Shown: positions 47,574-57,700 of the stretch, in pieces
Position numbering within the stretch: position 1 is the stretch's first letter
Layout of the letters: each line of letters starts with the position of its first letter
IMG/VR virus record: IMGVR_UViG_3300008453_000584
Span: 62,001-126,000 of that record
Source of the DNA: a virus
Length of the DNA stretch: 64,000 bases
Strand: one strand, 5' to 3'
The notes under the pieces: generated by a model
Seen by the model: the letters and a program-made list of their open reading frames with translations, nothing else
Database searches by the model: none
Told to the model about the DNA's origin: nothing
Program-made: the position numbers and the translations under genes

Positions 47574-48962
47574 TTACTGAGATGGTCCTTGTAACTCAAA
47601 AAATTTCTTACTTAGAAAATCTCTCTCATCTTTGTTAAAGAGCATCGGATTACCGGATCCTGATTGAGTACTGCCAGATGGGAAGATAACATCGTCTCCT
47701 AACTCCTTATCTTGTATATCTATCGCTCCGGTAGAGGTATCCACTACTGCAGGATAGGTCATTCCATCCATACCGTATCTATTTTTCATAATATGAAAGC
47801 GACCTGTACCTCCAACTTTGTCTTGACGCTTTCTAGAAAGAGACATTGCAAAGTCAGCAATCATAATCTTATCGTATGAACCTGCTGCTTTATCTCCCTC
47901 GATAATTTCGTCTTTTGCACCTGCGCGATTAACTTGAGATACGGTCCAGATCGGTATTTTTAGTTCTCTAGCAAGTCCTTTTGAAGCGGTATATACGTCG
48001 TCAATCTCGTCTTTTCTCTCTGAGATTTTTCTAGGTGATCTTAGAAGATCAACATAGTCGATAATTACTAAGTCAGGCTTATACCCTAGATCGGTACATT
48101 TACGTATGTGCGATTCTATAGTGTTTATCGTAGCTTTACCCATAGGGTATTCTTTAATAATTAACTTCCCTGGTAAGGACTGTATAGTCTGTGCTACTTG
48201 TTCTCTATGTAAGTCTATTTGATCGACGGGTATCTTAGTGAAGAAAGCATCGTAACGTTTACCGACATATGATTGTGAAAGCTCTAGGGTGTAGTGTACT
48301 ACTACTAATCCCATTTGTACAGCAGATGCTCCCATATGTACAAGCGACCAGCTCTTACCTCCTCCTGGATTACCGAATATCAATCCGAAATCGCCAGAAC
48401 CTAGTCCTCCAGCTAGTAGTCTATCTACAACAGGCCATCCTGTAGCTACCGGACTTCTTTCTTCACCTCTATACCTTGTTTCGATATCTTTAAGGTACTC
48501 ATGTCCTATATTCTTATCCTGACCTGCTTTTAGAGCTGAGTCGACAAGTACTCGAATTTCATCGTAATTGCCTATATTTAAAAGGTCGACTGAAGAGAGG
48601 AGTGCTTTCTTTAGCTGTTGATTCTTACAGAAGTTCGAGAATTCTTGTTCTACATACTCTTGATCATCGTAGGTAGCTTTATAAGCTTCCTTCAATTGCT
48701 CGACGACAGTGGTCTTAAGTACTTCGTTATCTATCTTCTTAACTTCAATCTTAAGGGAATCTAGCGTAGGAGTTGTATTGTACTTATAGTAGTATCTTAA
48801 TAACTCTTTGACTACCCACTTGTGACTTGGATTATCGAAGTAGTCTTCGTCTAAGACATCGTGAATATTTTGTAGAAATTCTTTATGTTTCAGCAGTGAG
48901 GCTATAACCTTTATTTGAAACGAATTTCCATAACTTGATAACTGGTGGAGTGCTGTTGGCAT
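47574..48962 (-). CDS. dnaB: Replicative DNA helicase, DnaB/gp41-like
   Basis: The 462-residue protein has an N-terminal domain (to ~150), then IFGNPGGGKSWSLVHMG (Walker A), KPDLVIIDYVDLLRSPRK (Walker B) and IPIWTVSQVNRAG (motif 3-like). It forms a hexamer that unwinds the fork. It lies between an exonuclease and other replication genes, consistent with a T4-type replisome. Confidence 0.94.
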   Translation of the reverse strand: MPTALHQLSSYGNSFQIKVIASLLKHKEFLQNIHDVLDEDYFDNPSHKWVVKELLRYYYKYNTTPTLDSLKIEVKKIDNEVLKTTVVEQLKEAYKATYDDQEYVEQEFSNFCKNQQLKKALLSSVDLLNIGNYDEIRVLVDSALKAGQDKNIGHEYLKDIETRYRGEERSPVATGWPVVDRLLAGGLGSGDFGLIFGNPGGGKSWSLVHMGASAVQMGLVVVHYTLELSQSYVGKRYDAFFTKIPVDQIDLHREQVAQTIQSLPGKLIIKEYPMGKATINTIESHIRKCTDLGYKPDLVIIDYVDLLRSPRKISERKDEIDDVYTASKGLARELKIPIWTVSQVNRAGAKDEIIEGDKAAGSYDKIMIADFAMSLSRKRQDKVGGTGRFHIMKNRYGMDGMTYPAVVDTSTGAIDIQDKELGDDVIFPSGSTQSGSGNPMLFNKDERDFLSKKFFELQGPSQ

Positions 48963-48975
48963 ATTTTATTTTAGA

Positions 48976-49170
48976 TTATTCAAAAAGAACAAAAGTGAGG
49001 CCGAGAGGTAGAATGGACTTAAATTTGTCATCTGAATGGATCTCTATAATCTGTTCAGGGTAGAAGAATTTAACTTCTGCGTTTCTGTAGAGAGTAGCTT
49101 TACTGTCAGGGTCATTGTAGTTAGTAATAGAAACTCTTTTCTGATCTACGTTGTAAACTAATTTAAACAT
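48976..49170 (-). CDS. Small hypothetical protein, 64 aa
   Basis: A beta-rich protein (VYNVDQKRVSITNYN ... FKSILPLGLTFVLF) without a recognised family. It follows a promoter at 49194-49224 and precedes the helicase gene by 13 nt. Confidence 0.55.
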   Translation of the reverse strand: MFKLVYNVDQKRVSITNYNDPDSKATLYRNAEVKFFYPEQIIEIHSDDKFKSILPLGLTFVLFE

Positions 49171-49193
49171 ATAGCTTTTATTTTTTCTGTAAT

Positions 49194-49224
49194 TTAAAAT
49201 AACTAATTCTATTCAATTATCCAA
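49194..49224 (-). promoter_or_regulatory. Bacteroidota-type promoter (TTGG-19-TATTTTAA)
   Basis: Minus-strand TTGG (49221-49224) and TATTTTAA (49194-49201) are 19 nt apart. The -7 box deviates from consensus at the last two positions. It would transcribe the 64-residue protein and the helicase. Confidence 0.55.
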
Positions 49225-50299
49225 CTTTCTTCTTGTAGGCTTTTAGGTAAGTGAAGGTATCATGTAACCACATTTGGGGATTAGCAATACTCCCTCCTAG
49301 CATATCTTCATTGTACATCCTCAAGAAAGCGGCGTTGTTCATATCCTGTTGAGGGTCGTCTAGAACACTTCTTATAAGTTCTTTATTTTCTTCTGAAATT
49401 AAAGGTTCGTGTAGGTTCATTAGAGTCTCGTTTATCTCTAACTGCTTCCTGTATTGAAGTATGCTACCGTAGAGTTTATTTTGCTCTAATCGCTCTTCTG
49501 ATGCTTCTAGTATGTGAGGTAGTGTGTACCTTGTTGACTGTTTAAACTCTGGAAAAAGTTTAAGTATCTTTTTTGCTTGAAGGCCTCTAATACCGGGTAC
49601 ATTATCTGATTGATCTCCTGCAAGTATTTTATAGTTTAAGTAATTTTGAGGAGTAATACCTAATTCATCTACCACTGCTTTAGGAGAGTAGAATTTCTTC
49701 TTTATAGGACTGTACAGCGTTACTCTGTCGTTGACAAGCTGTAAGTAGTCTTTATCGGAAGATACGATGTATACTTCTTCTTCTAACTGTTTAGATAAAT
49801 ACCCGATTACATCGTCTGCTTCTACCTTATCTACTATAAGTAAATCAACAGGGAGTTGTCTTAGGTAGTCTATCAGCCTTACAATCTGGTTTGTTATAGC
49901 TTCTGATTCTTCTTCCTTCGTATCAAACCCGTCCCAGTTGGTAACTCTGGTTAACTTTCTATTAGCTTTGTATTCAGGGTAGAGGTTTCGTTTTGCTGTA
50001 GATCCTCCTAGTCCATCGAATACTAAAATAACTCGAGTTGGTTTTATAGTTCGGATAACAAATCCTATAGACTTTAAGTACCCGGTTAGACCTCCTATAT
50101 GGTGACCGTGAGCATTCAAATGCTTCACCATTACAAAGGATCTTAAAAAGGTGTTCATGCTATCGATTAAGAGAACCCTGCTATGTAAATGCAGGGTCTC
50201 TTGTTTCGATTCTTTTAGGCTATTAAATATAGCTTGGTATTCTTTATTCACTGTCGGATGCTTCAAATATGTCTTTAATATCTTCTTCTGTCTCTTCAA
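49217..50299 (-). CDS. 5'-3' exonuclease / flap endonuclease (FEN, T4 RNase H-like)
   Basis: The first ATG at 50299 overlaps uvsX by 56 nt; a GTG at 50251 would reduce this to 8 nt and is a likely alternative. The protein has the acidic residues of PIN/FEN nucleases (LLIDSMNTFLR; VFDGLGGSTAKR; VDKVEADDVIGYLSK; IVSSDKDYLQL) and a helix-hairpin-helix region (LAGDQSDNVPGIRGLQAKK). It removes RNA primers and flaps. It supplies the activity that PolA lacks here. Confidence 0.9.
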   Translation of the reverse strand: MKRQKKILKTYLKHPTVNKEYQAIFNSLKESKQETLHLHSRVLLIDSMNTFLRSFVMVKHLNAHGHHIGGLTGYLKSIGFVIRTIKPTRVILVFDGLGGSTAKRNLYPEYKANRKLTRVTNWDGFDTKEEESEAITNQIVRLIDYLRQLPVDLLIVDKVEADDVIGYLSKQLEEEVYIVSSDKDYLQLVNDRVTLYSPIKKKFYSPKAVVDELGITPQNYLNYKILAGDQSDNVPGIRGLQAKKILKLFPEFKQSTRYTLPHILEASEERLEQNKLYGSILQYRKQLEINETLMNLHEPLISEENKELIRSVLDDPQQDMNNAAFLRMYNEDMLGGSIANPQMWLHDTFTYLKAYKKKVG

Positions 50300-51320
50300 C
50301 TACGTCAAAATCTTTACTGCCTAGTATCTGCAGCCATTCCTTTGAGTGTTCTTTTTTATAATTATCAATCGCTTTCTTATCATCAGGAATAAACCCGTGT
50401 ACAGTCATGATAATTCTACCTTCAGTTGTTACACCGGTAATATGGTTCTTATCACAGCTAACTTTTGTTCTCTTAGCAAACTCAACGTTCTTACCGTTTT
50501 TAGTTGCTTTGATCTTATTAGTACCACTGTTAGATACATTACCGAATGTAATAATAAGTGAAGCGTCGAAGAACATGGTATCACCTCCTTTATTCTTCAT
50601 CTTAGGTTGCTCCATCGGACTTCCGGGTTTTGCAACCCAGATCTTATTTACAGCAAGTAAGGTGTTAGTAAAAGGTTGAGATTCTTTTCTGGATAGTACA
50701 ATCTTCTGATTGATAAAGTTCCCGAATTGTTGAGACATTGCTCCGGCGTTCCATTCGTTATTGTTCTTGTTGGATTCAACCGAAAGTCGGGATGGTATAC
50801 TTCCTACAGAGTCCCATAAGAATAACAGGTCGTAAGGTAGGTTACCTTTCTTCTGCTCATCTAAAAGATCTGCGATAAAAGCTGCTACATCCTCGATAGT
50901 ATTTAAGGATGATCTATCCACATAGATAAAGAATCCTTTATAGTCTACAACTTCGCCAGTATCGGGGTCTGCAATTTCATCTACTTGAAAGCCCATCTGT
51001 TTAGCATGTTCCCAAGACCATTTCATCTCGGTTATAATGAATACAGGTAAGATACCTTTCTTCTGTGCAGACACTGCTGCTTCTAGAAGGGCGGTTGTCT
51101 TACCTGTATCAGAATGTCCTCTAAGTAGTGTAATATGGCCCATCGGTATTCCTGGGATAGATAGAACGTCTTGGTAAGATTGGGATAGTTCAATCCACTT
51201 ATCTTCTTTAAACTTTACATTCCCTACTAGGAATTTATTTTTCTTGAAACCTTCTAAATCAAATCCGCCTTTGATAGCTTTTGAAATAGTCGTATTTAAC
51301 GATTCTTTAGCTTTTGCCAT
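50244..51320 (-). CDS. uvsX: UvsX-type RecA recombinase
   Basis: The 358-residue protein has LLRGHSDTGKTTALLEAA (Walker A), YDLLFLWDSVGSIPS (Walker B), and NTLLAVNKIWV. Segments such as NKGGDTMFFDASLIITFG fit the RecA/UvsX core. It forms filaments for strand exchange and works with gp32 (next gene). The C-terminus is acidic (EETEEDIKDIFEASDSE). Confidence 0.95.
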   Translation of the reverse strand: MAKAKESLNTTISKAIKGGFDLEGFKKNKFLVGNVKFKEDKWIELSQSYQDVLSIPGIPMGHITLLRGHSDTGKTTALLEAAVSAQKKGILPVFIITEMKWSWEHAKQMGFQVDEIADPDTGEVVDYKGFFIYVDRSSLNTIEDVAAFIADLLDEQKKGNLPYDLLFLWDSVGSIPSRLSVESNKNNNEWNAGAMSQQFGNFINQKIVLSRKESQPFTNTLLAVNKIWVAKPGSPMEQPKMKNKGGDTMFFDASLIITFGNVSNSGTNKIKATKNGKNVEFAKRTKVSCDKNHITGVTTEGRIIMTVHGFIPDDKKAIDNYKKEHSKEWLQILGSKDFDVVEETEEDIKDIFEASDSE

Positions 51321-51332
51321 ATTTTGTTTTTA

Positions 51333-52181
51333 TTAGAACGGAAGGTCATTACCGGGAGTATCTTCTTTAAAAAGATCATCGAACTCTTTATCGATATCCG
51401 GCTTTTGTTTTACGTTTAGAGAATACTTACTGTTCTTAGGAGCAGCAGGCTGTGCTGTTGCTGGAGCTGGTGTTTCAGTCTCTTCCTCTTCTTCTGTAGC
51501 TTCAGTACTACCGGGGTTCAACCATTCGTAAAGACCTTGCTTAAGTTCTTCGTATGTCGGCTTTCTGTACAGCTCAATCGGATCTGGTTGTGTTTCAAGC
51601 CAGACTTTAAGCTGTTTAGCATCTTCAGAAGCAGGAGTTTGTTTAGTCTTAACACGAACTGAAGTCTTGTTAAACTGACGTCCGCTCTGATCAGGACCTA
51701 CTGTCTCTACGATAAGATCGCGACCTTGGTAAGTATCGGTGTAATCTCCTACATCTTCGTCTTCTGCTACAGCAAGAAGCTCCATATAAACCTCTTTACC
51801 GAATTCCCAAAGACGTACGCCCTTGTCTTCTTCGCCTCTAACGATAACTGGTGCAAATACTCTCATCTTCGGTTCTAGCTTTTTAGCTAGTTTAAAATTC
51901 TCAACCGTGTAAGTTTGCTTTTTCAAGCTTTCTGAAAACTCTACGATTGGGTCTTTCTCTCCGAAGTTAACAAGAGAGATCATAGTACGGTTGTTAATAC
52001 CGTAGTGGAAAAAGACTTCCTTAAAAGGATTTTCTTTATTCCATTTGGCAGGAAGCATCCTTACCTGGAATTTGCCAATTGGCGCTTTCCAAATTGACTC
52101 AGCGATCTTGCTTTTGCCACCGCCACCGCGGGTTTGCAAGCTGGCCAATTTTTGCTTAATTAAACTTACGTTCATAGCCAT
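51333..52181 (-). CDS. gp32-like single-stranded DNA-binding protein
   Basis: The 282-residue protein has the layout of T4 gp32: a basic N-terminal arm (SLIKQKLASLQTRGGGGKSK), an OB-fold core with VRMLPAKWNKENPFKEVFFHYG, and an acidic C-terminal tail (EEEEETETPAP ... FDDLFKEDTPGNDLPF) that interacts with partners. It would coat the lagging strand and help UvsX. It is expressed from a promoter at 52223-52253. Confidence 0.9.
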   Translation of the reverse strand: MAMNVSLIKQKLASLQTRGGGGKSKIAESIWKAPIGKFQVRMLPAKWNKENPFKEVFFHYGINNRTMISLVNFGEKDPIVEFSESLKKQTYTVENFKLAKKLEPKMRVFAPVIVRGEEDKGVRLWEFGKEVYMELLAVAEDEDVGDYTDTYQGRDLIVETVGPDQSGRQFNKTSVRVKTKQTPASEDAKQLKVWLETQPDPIELYRKPTYEELKQGLYEWLNPGSTEATEEEEETETPAPATAQPAAPKNSKYSLNVKQKPDIDKEFDDLFKEDTPGNDLPF

Positions 52182-52222
52182 TTTGATGTATTTTAAAATT
52201 AAAAGTGAACATATATCTTAAA

Positions 52223-52253
52223 CTAAGATAATGAAAAAAATGATAACAGCCAA
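52223..52253 (-). promoter_or_regulatory. Bacteroidota-type promoter (TTGG-19-TATCTTAG)
   Basis: Minus-strand TTGG (52250-52253) and TATCTTAG (52223-52230) are 19 nt apart upstream of the gp32-like gene, with a leader of about 40 nt. Confidence 0.65.
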
Positions 52254-52259
52254 CTTTTT

Positions 52260-52682
52260 TTAGAGGCTAATTATCTTATGTATCTTAGTGCTTAGGAGGC
52301 GGATATCATCTCCCTGTGTTAGTAGTACTGTATTTTTATAATCCGCCCATGAAATTCTATAGCTTGTATCTAGAATCCCTTCGTTTAACTGCCTTATTAG
52401 AATGTTTAAGGCATTAATAGTATACAGTGTGTTTGATTCTTTCTTTCTGTGAAGAAGGATCGTATTGTTGAGAATATAAGGAGTTGTATTTTCTGTATCA
52501 ATATTATATGTGCAGAGCAAATCCGTACAATCCTTAGACTCTAATACAAATATTTTATTGTACAGAATCTTATAGTGGGATTTAATCTGATCGAGAGTAG
52601 TGTCTAAACTCTCCTTTGATGTGAATGTACAAAACAGTCTATTCATATAATCAATACCGCTGTAGTCGAAATTATCTATCAT
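52260..52682 (-). CDS. Hypothetical protein, 140 aa
   Basis: No recognised motif. The protein has mixed strands and helices (LFCTFTSKESLDTTLDQI, IFVLESKDC, LYTINALNILIRQL). It overlaps the divergent polymerase gene by 4 nt and precedes the SSB promoter, so it is part of the replication block. Confidence 0.6.
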   Translation of the reverse strand: MIDNFDYSGIDYMNRLFCTFTSKESLDTTLDQIKSHYKILYNKIFVLESKDCTDLLCTYNIDTENTTPYILNNTILLHRKKESNTLYTINALNILIRQLNEGILDTSYRISWADYKNTVLLTQGDDIRLLSTKIHKIISL

Positions 52683-54010
52683 AAATAGTTGGTTTTCATT
52701 AAAGAATCGTAATCCTTACCGTACTTTGCTTTTACCGGATATTTACTTTCTCGCAAGAGGCTAACAATCTCTAGCAGGAGTTCTTTTCCGTCCTCTACGT
52801 TAAAATCTAATAAGAAAGAGTCGTATACTACTAGGCTTATAAAACTCTTCTTCCCTTCTAATATAGCTTGAAGTTTTGTCAGTAATTCTACGTTTGTTTT
52901 AGTTTCTAAATTTTGTATAAAGTAATTAAATAGTTTGAGTAAGTATATGTCTTCGGATACTTGTAAGGTTCGTCCAGTCGGTAATTGAACTCCTTTCCCG
53001 TACTGGTATGTATTCCAAAGATCATCAAGGTAGGTGCTTAGAGCTTTGTAGAAAGGAATCTCTCTATACTCTTCTTTAATGCCTCCGTATATGTTTTGGA
53101 AGGTTATTTGCTTAGCTTCCTTATATTCTTCTTCTGTGATAGTATCTCTGTTAAAGTACTGTTTTGCAAAATATGTATGAATCGATTGATCTTCTGGTAA
53201 TTCGAAGTTAATCAAATTAGCAATAAGTCTTACGTGGTATGCATCAAAATCAAACTCGACAAAGTAATGGTTCTGAGGTATGAAGCATTTTCTAGAGTGG
53301 TTTTCTTTATTTAGGGCTAGAAAGTTAATACCGTTGAATGCATTTGTAGGTCTCGCAGTTACATTGTACAGGTTATAGTTTGTATATATTATCTGATCTT
53401 CGTAAGAATCTGTTATACTGTGCGGAGTAAAAAATTCTCCAAAGCATTGAGTATCTATTTTAAGTCCTGCTTCTTCTACCTTTTTATAAACTTTTTCGTA
53501 TTGAGAATAAAATTCTAGATCTAAACGAAAAGTCTTAATACAGGTCTCAACTTTAATATAAAGCTCTTCCCAGTATTCGTAGAGTTTCGATATCGGTATA
53601 ACTCTGTTTATATCTTTGTAAACACCGGTGTATCGTTGATAGTAGATGTTTATAAGGGGTGAATCTCCCCTATTCTCCATAGGTTTCTCCCCTCTTTCTA
53701 AAAAACAATAATTGAGGTCTATTAAAGAAAGATCTAAGTAATATGAATGGTATTTACTGTTTAAACAGTATATCTTACTAGCTTTCGATAGTACCTTAAC
53801 TACTTCGAGTATATTAAGTGAAAAGCCTTCCGAATGATCTAGAACTACAATATATCCTTTGTTTTCCGATACGGGACGTATGTAAAGTAGAGAAGGTTTT
53901 GCTAGACGGGGATGCTGATTATCGTTATTAGAGATTAGATTTATGAAGCATGAATCTAGCTTCTCTCCTAACTTTTCTAACTGTTCTTGAGTTTCTACTA
54001 TGTAGTGCAT
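52679..54010 (-). CDS. Divergent family A DNA polymerase-like protein with altered active site
   Basis: The 443-residue protein is a second, highly divergent PolA-type protein. A PolA-like core is visible: TARPTNAFNGINF (220s, compared with TGR.SS..PN.QN), motif A VEFDFDAYHVR (D254; E710-equivalent is His259), motif B YKEAKQITFQNIYGG (K300, F304, Y308) and motif C VVYDSFLLDF (Y396-D397-S398, normally H-D-E). The two catalytic aspartates are kept. The N-terminal ~110 residues look like a 3'-5' exonuclease that has lost its DxE motif (SCFINLISNND). It may be active, a specialised or primase-linked polymerase, or a structural subunit. It is adjacent to SSB and UvsX. Confidence 0.75.
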   Translation of the reverse strand: MHYIVETQEQLEKLGEKLDSCFINLISNNDNQHPRLAKPSLLYIRPVSENKGYIVVLDHSEGFSLNILEVVKVLSKASKIYCLNSKYHSYYLDLSLIDLNYCFLERGEKPMENRGDSPLINIYYQRYTGVYKDINRVIPISKLYEYWEELYIKVETCIKTFRLDLEFYSQYEKVYKKVEEAGLKIDTQCFGEFFTPHSITDSYEDQIIYTNYNLYNVTARPTNAFNGINFLALNKENHSRKCFIPQNHYFVEFDFDAYHVRLIANLINFELPEDQSIHTYFAKQYFNRDTITEEEYKEAKQITFQNIYGGIKEEYREIPFYKALSTYLDDLWNTYQYGKGVQLPTGRTLQVSEDIYLLKLFNYFIQNLETKTNVELLTKLQAILEGKKSFISLVVYDSFLLDFNVEDGKELLLEIVSLLRESKYPVKAKYGKDYDSLMKTNYL

Positions 54011-54026
54011 TAACCTTTATTTACAA

Positions 54027-54057
54027 TAAAAATATAGAAGTTATTTCTACTTATCAA
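54027..54057 (-). promoter_or_regulatory. Bacteroidota-type promoter (TTGA-19-TATTTTTA)
   Basis: Minus-strand TTGA (54054-54057) and TATTTTTA (54027-54034) are 19 nt apart, at the boundary between structural and replication genes. It would transcribe the divergent polymerase and following replication genes. Confidence 0.7.
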
Positions 54058-54716
54058 CTTTTACTTGGTACCGCAAACTTGCTATACTCTTCACCGATAT
54101 AAGTCTTTAATCCAGGAAAAGTTTTATCTTTAGTCTCCACAAGTCTTTTATTCGTATCTACGATACCAGCAACAGGGTATTGCTTATTTACTCTATCGTC
54201 CTTTAGAGGTCCTGTTAGCTTCCAAAATAAGTCTATAACTTGATAAAGATAATCTTGTAGTCTAGACTTTCTATTCCTCATAGTATCATAATTCTCTTTT
54301 GAAATCTCTATAATGTTAGAAGATTCATTTACTTTTTTTGCAAAGTACCTTAAAAAATAACCTCGTTCATAATCCTCCTGGGTGGGTTGTGGGTAGTAGG
54401 GAGTCAACTCTCTTAAGACAACTCCATAAGCGTCTGTATCAGGCTCTCCTTGTGCGAGAGAAACATTTTTAATTTGTTCGTAGCTCAATACAGCGTCTAG
54501 GTCAAACTTACCAGTGCTAACTGATAAATTAGAGGCGGTTTCTATCGGTGTAAGTTTTACATTAGCGTTACTATCAAAAGGATCTGATCCTGTAAAAAAT
54601 TTTCCATCAAAAGTCTTATAATAAGAACCTCTGTATTCTTCTCCTTTTATTGTAAATTCACCTCCGGTTGTTACCTGGTTTGTTATTATTCTGTTTTTAG
54701 GATAATATCTAATCAT
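54054..54716 (-). CDS. Putative virion/baseplate protein, 220 aa
   Basis: I do not recognise the fold. The N-terminus (RYYPKNRIITNQVTTGGEF) and the mainly beta-plus-loop composition look like a phage structural protein, and it is the last gene of the tail block. It follows the hub/amidase gene by 13 nt. Confidence 0.55.
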   Translation of the reverse strand: MIRYYPKNRIITNQVTTGGEFTIKGEEYRGSYYKTFDGKFFTGSDPFDSNANVKLTPIETASNLSVSTGKFDLDAVLSYEQIKNVSLAQGEPDTDAYGVVLRELTPYYPQPTQEDYERGYFLRYFAKKVNESSNIIEISKENYDTMRNRKSRLQDYLYQVIDLFWKLTGPLKDDRVNKQYPVAGIVDTNKRLVETKDKTFPGLKTYIGEEYSKFAVPSKS

Positions 54717-54729
54717 ACTACATTTAGTT

Positions 54730-57700
54730 TTAACCAGTCCAGTTTATAGAAGGTAGAGTATCTTTTTTTCCACTTGCTGCAATAACATCTAGTTCTGATA
54801 GCATATCCAGTAAATTGCTTTGAGGCATCGTATCTATCTTTCTGCTAGGGTCTTGTCCTGTACCGTGTGTTACAACACAAGGTTTAGGCGCTGTTCGTAA
54901 ACCTTTATCTGGGAATAATATATCATAGCCGGGATTAAATTTGAATCCAGGAGCTAAGATACCGTCCTTGATAAAGGTTAGTAGTAGATTAGCTAATGCT
55001 GATATTTGAACGCTTGTTAGAGATTGCCATAAGTTATGTCCTCGATAAACCGGATAAGAGAGATGACACTCATCGTAAGGTATGGCTCGCTCGCCGCTAT
55101 AATTTAATATTTGACCGCTAGAAGTACACAGCAAGGCAGGACCGTAAGATTCCATTTCAATTCCTATACTATTAGCATTCATACTAGGAGATGCACCCCA
55201 AGTCGGATCACCGTAGTGGTTAGATTTCCATTTTTTAAATCCTCTAAATCCAGCTATCTTTCCTGTTCGTCCGATAGTAAAATCAGCACTGGCAGGGTTT
55301 ACATCTACGGATCTATTCCAGGTGTTTTGATAGTGTGTTAGCGGATTGTCGTAACTCGATACCGTGTAGTGTATGGTTACATATTTAAAGATGCCGCTGG
55401 CATTACCTTTTGCTGCTCTGGTCCAAGTCTTTCCATCGGTAATAGATGCCATTTGGAAAGCAAAAGGTTGATTATTATAGTCTGATGCTTTTTCTTTACA
55501 GTTGAGTACGGCTTGAACTGGAACTCCTTGAGCAGCTGTTCTTAGAGGAAAAGTTTTCTTTACATCAGCCCATTTCTTAACACCGATTTTTCCACGTTCT
55601 GCTGCGGGAACATACTTATTAATATCCTCCAGGGTTGCAATTTTAAGAGCTTTGCCGGAACATTTAGCTGCTTTCTTTGTTGTACTGTAAGTCGGCGTAC
55701 CTACTACTTCTTGCTTTTCAGGTGGTTTGTAAGCTCCTTTCTTTATAGACTGGTTTAAGACAGATGCTGCTACCTTAACATTTTTAGGTAGATTAATCAT
55801 AGATCCCTTTATGGTAGTATTCCATGCGTTATTAGAAATATCATGTGTTATTCCGGATACAATAAATCCTACTTTAGGGAGTCCGTTAGTTTTGTACTTT
55901 GAAGGAAGTCTATCTCCTGGAATGCAAAATCCTTCATACAGCACCAGGTTACTTATTCCTGCCATAGTCAAGTTGATTGATATCGGCATAATACCGTTAG
56001 CACTTACTCCCATAGTCGCTCCTCCTGCTTCACCGGGGTTCGATTTAAGAAGAGTTGCAGCAGTAATGTAGTAGTTCTTAGCAGCGTCCAGATTTTGAAT
56101 TTTAACCTCTCTAGGAGCTGCTAAGGAGTTAGCAGAGTAGAATCGAAACATAAACTCATTAAAGCTTTGAGCTTCTTGTAGCACTCCAGCATTATCTACC
56201 GGTTGAACCGGCCCTGATTTTTGCTCGGTTTTTTGACCGGCATCAGTAGTTTTATTTTTCATAAGTCTGTCTACTACACCGGCATTAAACTCGGCAAAAG
56301 TAGAACCGTCTTTATTAAGGGTTGATACCTGATTGCCGGGGTCCATTGCTGTGATTGCAAGCATAGATCCTAGCTTGGTGCTAAATTCAGTATTAAGGGA
56401 GAAGCTCTTAGCAACCGAAGGTAGTCCTGTAACAGGTATTCCTTGGTATATACTCGACTCTTTACCTTTTGGGTTTGCATCTAATATCTGGTCGTCGTAT
56501 ATTGTAAGAGTATTGCTGTCGTCGTCATATCCTACTCTAAATTCATTAACATTACCTAAACTTTTTTGTACATCTGTTAGAATTTGCTCTAAAAAAGCTG
56601 CTAGAGTAACGTTAAAATTTCTATCACTATCTGTAAAATTTCTTATAACTCCTAGAAGGTAATCTACATTCAAATAGATCTCCATTATTCTTCCTTCGGT
56701 ATCACTTGCTTTATACTTGCAGTTTTTTAAAAAAGAAGAACCGAAAGGACTTCCCGTTGGTGAAAAGAGCTCTGCTGTGTTTACAGCTGTATTAGGTACA
56801 CTACCTGGGCTTACTTTGTTAATTGTGAAAAGCTTTCCGTAATCAGCATCTGATGCATCTAAGGGTACTATGCAGACTGTAGGATCGGCAGAAAACTGGT
56901 GATTAGTTCTATAACAGAGGTTATTGTTAGGATTAAAGTTTAAGTAGATTAAGGGTTTTTTCTGATTAGCGCTTTTGTTAAACTCGTAAATCATGGCCGA
57001 GTTATGTATGTAGGCTAATAGCAATCCTAGTTTGATATAGCAGTAGAGAGATTGAGAGGTGGTTGCTTCATCTCCGGTATCTCCAGATACTGAACTGAAA
57101 GGTACTAGTAGAACGCTATCTAATCCAGCAAGAGCGTTTCCGCCTGTTGATTTTCCTGTTAGTAAATATTCAGGGTCGTTTCCGTTTTGAAAAGCACTCA
57201 CTACCTCGGGTGCTGCTGTCGAACCACCAGACCATAGTCCTAACCCTGGTGCAAAGTAAGTAGTCGCAATATCCGGAATTGTTGTCTCCACAGGGGTGGG
57301 GTCAGCAGCCGTTAACGTAGTTGTTGCGATAGGTTCAGAAAGAGATCCGGTAGATCCAAATCTTAGTTTCATATCTACTAAGAATCCTTCTAGAGCAGAA
57401 GCCGGTGCAGATCTACCATCTAATAAAGCTTGGTATTGGGATACTGCATCAGCAGCCTCTCCGTTACCGGCTGAAGGAGCTCCTTCTCCGCCGCTATTTG
57501 ATCCGGCGTTTGCACTTGCTAGTAGTTGTTTTCCAATTTTTGAATCAGGGAAAGAAGATATGTTATTTATCTTCAAAGAATCTGTAACGCTACCTATACC
57601 TGTTAATTTTAAAGTACAGTCGTAACTACCATCCGGACCAACACTCCAGTTGAAGTTAGTTACTGTTCCTAACATACCGTCGTAGTTGCCGTCTGTCTTT

